Shown one piece after another: positions 10,790 through 12,364 of a stretch of DNA of 12,364 bases (positions within the stretch are counted from its first letter, which is position 1; each line of letters starts with the position of its first letter). The translations under genes were made by a program, and so were the position numbers. The notes beneath the pieces are model-generated. The model saw only the letters and a list, made by a program, of their open reading frames with translations. It made no database searches and was not told the DNA's origin. The stretch is from Smittium mucronatum. Taxonomy: Eukaryota > Kickxellomycota > Harpellomycetes > Harpellales > Legeriomycetaceae. Location: assembly GCA_001953115.1 (NCBI GenBank), contig LSSL01000080.1:1-12364 (forward strand). Direction: 5' to 3'.

Positions 10790-11140
10790 GTCTATGTGAT
10801 ATTTCAAAGTAATAATCCCTTGAATTATTAATTCATCTGGATAACCCACCGGTCGGCTCCTTCAACTTGAACAGCTGTAATAGTTCCTATATATCAGTAA
10901 AAACCTGCAAAACTTTTCCTAAAGATAGTTTTTAATAAATCAGTTCTCTGAACTACTCCTAAGCCTCTAAATTCGTAATATTTTTTTTCATGCCTATTAA
11001 GGGTTCTAACTCCGAAGTTAATCGGTGTTTTTTTTTTGTGATAATATAGCCCCAATTCCTAACCGCTAGCTAAAATAGTTATTTTAATAGTTTTATATAC
11101 GTCTGGATGAGCTAAAAAAGGTAATTTTGATTAAAAAACC
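10790..11140 (-). pseudogene. Retrotransposon RNase H remnant
   Basis: Directly after the RT end on the minus strand, the frame reads FLAHPD, then TILASG (11079-11062), where the family normally has an Asp before AS; here it is Leu. An ELG motif, PINFGVRTLNRHEKKYYEF (ending at about 10972) and a damaged FRKSF segment follow. This order is characteristic of the RNase H domain of Ty3/gypsy pol, which degrades the RNA strand of the replication hybrid. Few stops occur in this stretch, making it the best-preserved part of the element. The loss of the first catalytic residue shows it is inactive. Confidence 0.75.
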
Positions 11141-11306
11141 ATTAATTTTTTTGTAGAATTAGCCCGATACATACCCCAGATCAATTTATATTATTTCTTA
11201 AGAAGAATGGTTAAGGGTTTAAAAATCTTGCTAAAATATTTTATGTACTTCATTTATTAACCTATAATTCCAAATAAAGATTTAAGCTCCTTAAAATTGG
11301 TAGGAT
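11141..11306 (-). pseudogene. Retrotransposon RT C-terminal (connection) remnant, downstream part
   Basis: On the minus strand the sequence from 11306 reads NPTNFKELKSLFGIIG (ending at 11260), then KYIKYFSKIFKPLTILLKK. This matches the conserved end of the Ty3/gypsy RT, where the thumb region joins RNase H. Two adjacent codons after GIIG are stops in place of the usual aromatic residues. The segment continues into RNase H in frame. Its upstream part is separated from it by the MITE at 11309-11627. Confidence 0.75.
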
Positions 11307-11320
11307 TACAGGGTTTCAAA

Positions 11321-11361
11321 TTCCAATAGTCCCTTTTTTTCATTCCAATAGACCTTTTTTT
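11321..11361 (+). repeat. Left subterminal tandem repeat of the MITE (2 copies)
   Basis: TTCCAATAGTCCCTTTTTTT, then two bases, then TTCCAATAGACCTTTTTTT. The start-to-start spacing is 22 bases. The same unit is found inverted at the other end of the element, so these may be transposase-binding sites by analogy with other MITEs; that role is inferred. Confidence 0.75.
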
Positions 11362-11384
11362 CTGTACCTGTGGGGTCATTCTTA

Positions 11385-11437
11385 TAACCAATAATTCACT
11401 TTAACTTATAAGCATTAATATGTGTCATTATTGGTTA
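11385..11437. repeat. Internal 11-bp perfect inverted repeat of the MITE
   Basis: TAACCAATAAT (11385-11395) is the exact reverse complement of ATTATTGGTTA (11427-11437), leaving a 31-base loop. It lies in the left half of the MITE interior. Confidence 0.8.
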
Positions 11438-11550
11438 GGATCCTGTTGTTCTTAAGTATTATAAGCTTTTTCTTTTTTATTGGTATAAATAATTAATAAG
11501 TCCAATGATAAGGCTTATTTCATTCTAATCAAAAAAATAACTCCGCAAAT

Positions 11551-11615
11551 CTAAAAAAAGGGTATATTGGATTGAAAAAAAGGTCTATTCAAATCAAAAA
11601 AAGTGTCTATTGGAG
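11551..11615 (-). repeat. Right subterminal tandem repeat of the MITE (3 diverged copies, inverted)
   Basis: On the minus strand three units begin TCCAATAGACAC, TTGAATAGACC and TCCAATATACCC, each followed by seven T and spaced 21-22 bases apart. They mirror the two left-hand copies. Confidence 0.75.
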
Positions 11616-11627
11616 TGAAAACATCTG

Positions 11628-11770
11628 TAAATGAATTTATAATAGATTTTACTTTGTCAAATTTTGTTTAAATTCCATTTGCGGTATAATTATTCCCTTA
11701 AGAGTGAAATAGCTTGCAGTGGTTTAGGGACTTAATAGTGTACTTTTCGAAGTACACTAGACTAAAATTT
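11628..11770 (-). pseudogene. Retrotransposon RT remnant, upstream part
   Basis: On the minus strand, sequence next to the MITE's right end contains FEKYTIKSLNHCKLF, then YTANGI and KFDKVKSIIN. This corresponds to the Ty3/gypsy RT segment with the conserved Cys-Phe, followed by the LGH..T..GI..DP.K..A pattern. With the MITE and one TA removed, its frame agrees with the RT piece at 11141-11306. The upstream catalytic motifs (the aspartate pair) are not in the window; recognition fades at about 11770, where the GC-rich unit starts. Confidence 0.65.
11736..11759. repeat. Perfect 10-bp palindromic hairpin with TTCG loop
   Basis: TAGTGTACTT, a four-base TTCG, then AAGTACACTA. The loop is closed by a T-A pair, not the C-G pair that makes UUCG tetraloops exceptionally stable in RNA. 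It sits at the border between the RT remnant and the GC-rich unit. Confidence 0.85.
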
Positions 11771-11774
11771 TACG

Positions 11775-11860
11775 CAGCGTTGTACTATTCTCGGTTGGGA
11801 GTAGTGGTGACAGCGCACAGCGTTGCACTGTTCTTGGTTGGGAGTAGTGGAGATAGCGCA
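11775..11860 (+). repeat. 43-bp tandem repeat, two copies
   Basis: Copies at 11775-11817 and 11818-11860 match at 38 of 43 positions; four of the five differences are transitions. Each copy begins CAGCGTTG, has GGTTGGGAGTAGTGG in the middle and ends AGCGCA. A partial third start (CAGCGATTCGG) follows at 11861 and is itself echoed at 11876. The pentamer CAGCG recurs further at about 11958 and 11983. Confidence 0.9.
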
Positions 11861-12039
11861 CAGCGATTCGGAGGACAGCGATTCCAGAGGAGGACCATCT
11901 CGAAACAGGAGGAACCGATCGTTTAGCACAGCTGAGACATAGTCTAGTGCACAAGTCCAGCGTTCGACGTTCAGACGGATCTCAGCGTCTAGCAGCTATT
12001 TGTAGGAAAGCCATGTCGATCAAACCCACGTTTGGGTAG

Positions 12040-12075
12040 GAGCCTAATTTTATCAATCCTGTTAGAAGTAGGCTC
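12040..12075 (+). other. Predicted hairpin, 7-bp stem
   Basis: GAGCCTA (12040-12046) pairs perfectly with TAGGCTC (12069-12075) around a 22-base loop. It lies immediately upstream of the overlapping hairpins at 12084-12126. Confidence 0.6.
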
Positions 12076-12083
12076 TGACTAGG

Positions 12084-12126
12084 AGCTCAATAGTTTCAAT
12101 GAACTATTGTTCATTGAAAAAGAGCT
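12084..12126 (+). other. Overlapping, mutually exclusive hairpins
   Basis: Stem A pairs CAATAGTT (12088-12095) with AACTATTG (12102-12109). Stem B pairs TTTCAATGAA (12094-12103) with TTCATTGAAA (12110-12119) and can be extended outward by AGCTC (12084-12088) with GAGCT (12122-12126). Both stems are perfect and use shared bases, so only one can form at a time. Whether this matters in an RNA is not known. Confidence 0.65.
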
Positions 12127-12336
12127 TAATTCATGACTGCATATAACCTCAGTCATCCAGCCTACTTGAAGCAATGCCAGGGGGGGTCTTTTGGTTGGTA
12201 GATTGAACCCTTTTCCCGTAGGTACGCAGCAGGTAGTCCGGCAGAGGAGCTTAAAGTAGTTAGGATAATAGTCTTTTCTATGTCTTTTTATTTTTTTCAA
12301 ATTTTTTTAGTATAGTTTTTAATGACGTTATCTTAC

Positions 12337-12364
12337 AATAAAATTCCGTGATACAAAAAAAAAA
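12337..12364 (+). terminator. Polyadenylation signal and A run
   Basis: AATAAA at 12337-12342, then 12 bases, then ten A to the last base of the window. The spacing is normal for eukaryotic cleavage and polyadenylation. The A run is either a genomic retroposon tail or the tail of a transcript-derived sequence. Confidence 0.65.

Larger units (their letters stand above)
11309..11627. mobile_element. 319-bp Tc1/mariner-type MITE with TA target duplication
   Basis: The ends are inverted: CAGGGTTTCAAATTCCAATAG on the left and, on the opposite strand from the right, CAGATGTTTTCACTCCAATAG. Both ends are bordered by TA (11307-11308 and 11628-11629), the target duplicated by Tc1/mariner transposases. 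Just inside the ends are short tandem repeats of TTCCAATAGACC plus seven T: two copies on the left (11321-11361) and three inverted copies on the right (11551-11615), each 21-22 bp apart. No transposase frame is present. Retrotransposon RT coding lies on both sides, so this is an insertion into an older element. Confidence 0.75.
9004..11772 (-). mobile_element. Decayed Ty3/gypsy-type LTR retrotransposon, 5' part missing
   Basis: Read on the minus strand, the order is the end of RT, RNase H, integrase with its zinc-binding head, a polypurine tract and then a probable LTR. RT-RNase H-integrase is the Ty3/gypsy order; Ty1/copia has integrase before RT. Coding is broken by many stops and shifts, so the copy is long dead. 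Gag, protease and the RT catalytic core are absent: minus-strand coding recognition stops near 11770 where a GC-rich unit begins. A 319-bp MITE interrupts the RT tail. The second LTR and primer-binding site would lie beyond the right edge, if they survive. Confidence 0.8.
11773..12364 (+). mobile_element. GC-rich, poly(A)-ended unit (retroelement copy or terminal exon)
   Basis: Base composition changes sharply at about 11773. The unit has 43-bp tandem repeats at its left end, hairpin-rich middle sequence, an AATAAA at 12337-12342 and ten A at the very end of the window. Tandem repeats at the 5' end and a poly(A) 3' end are typical of non-LTR retrotransposons and the short elements derived from them. 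No RT coding is present, so it would be an internally deleted or non-autonomous copy. A terminal exon of a long non-coding transcript would look the same. Three open frames here (11714-11926 +, 11757-11954 - and 12079-12300 -) show no domain and are judged incidental. Target duplications cannot be checked because the window stops inside the A run. Confidence 0.45.

Noticed and set aside
9004..11770. Reassigned stop codons (alternative genetic code) as an explanation for stops in pol
   Set aside because: Stops replace different residues (Tyr, Glu, Gly positions) and occur with frameshifts and lost catalytic residues, so ordinary decay fits better.
11714..12300. Three open frames (11714-11926 +, 11757-11954 -, 12079-12300 -)
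   Set aside because: They arise where G+C is higher and stops are rarer, cross the repeat array or hairpins, and show no domain.
1..12364. CRISPR array, rRNA, bacterial operons or phage genes
   Set aside because: No regularly spaced direct repeats with unique spacers, no rRNA-like conserved blocks and no prokaryotic gene organisation were seen.

Overview
The window is non-coding, very AT-rich eukaryotic DNA (roughly a quarter G+C by eye, except at its two ends). It is dominated by dead mobile elements. Nothing looks bacterial: there are no dense ORFs, operons or Shine-Dalgarno spacing. A decayed Ty3/gypsy-type retrotransposon, a TA-flanked MITE, a tRNA-like pseudogene and a poly(A)-ended unit suggest an animal, probably an AT-rich invertebrate. 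That is an inference; no species marker was recognised.

Layout. (1) 1-540 is less AT-rich. It has a 54-codon open frame running in from the left edge to a TAA at 164-166, then a C-rich UTR-like stretch. (2) 541-3879 is AT-rich filler with two weak plus-strand coding echoes (2282-2617 and 2953-3132), a G10 run and an A16 run. (3) 3880-5042 on the minus strand is one reading frame of about 380 codons with only about ten stops. This is clear evidence of an unidentified pseudogene. (4) 5061-8838 is AT-rich sequence in which no gene is recognised. (5) 8840-8910 is a degenerate tRNA(Lys)-like sequence. (6) About 9004-11770 on the minus strand is a Ty3/gypsy-like element: the end of RT, RNase H, integrase, a polypurine tract, and one probable LTR with a TATA box. 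(7) A 319-bp MITE (11309-11627) flanked by TA/TA lies inside the RT part; RT-like sequence continues on both sides of it. (8) About 11773-12364 changes abruptly to higher G+C. It holds 43-bp tandem repeats, nested hairpins, an AATAAA signal and a terminal A run.

History: the minus-strand retrotransposon came first and decayed. Later a Tc1/mariner-type MITE and, probably, a plus-strand poly(A) retroelement or exon entered its RT region. The final A run lies exactly at the window edge, so the record could instead be a long transcript with its poly(A) tail. The flanking sequence needed to decide is not present. No intact protein-coding gene was found.
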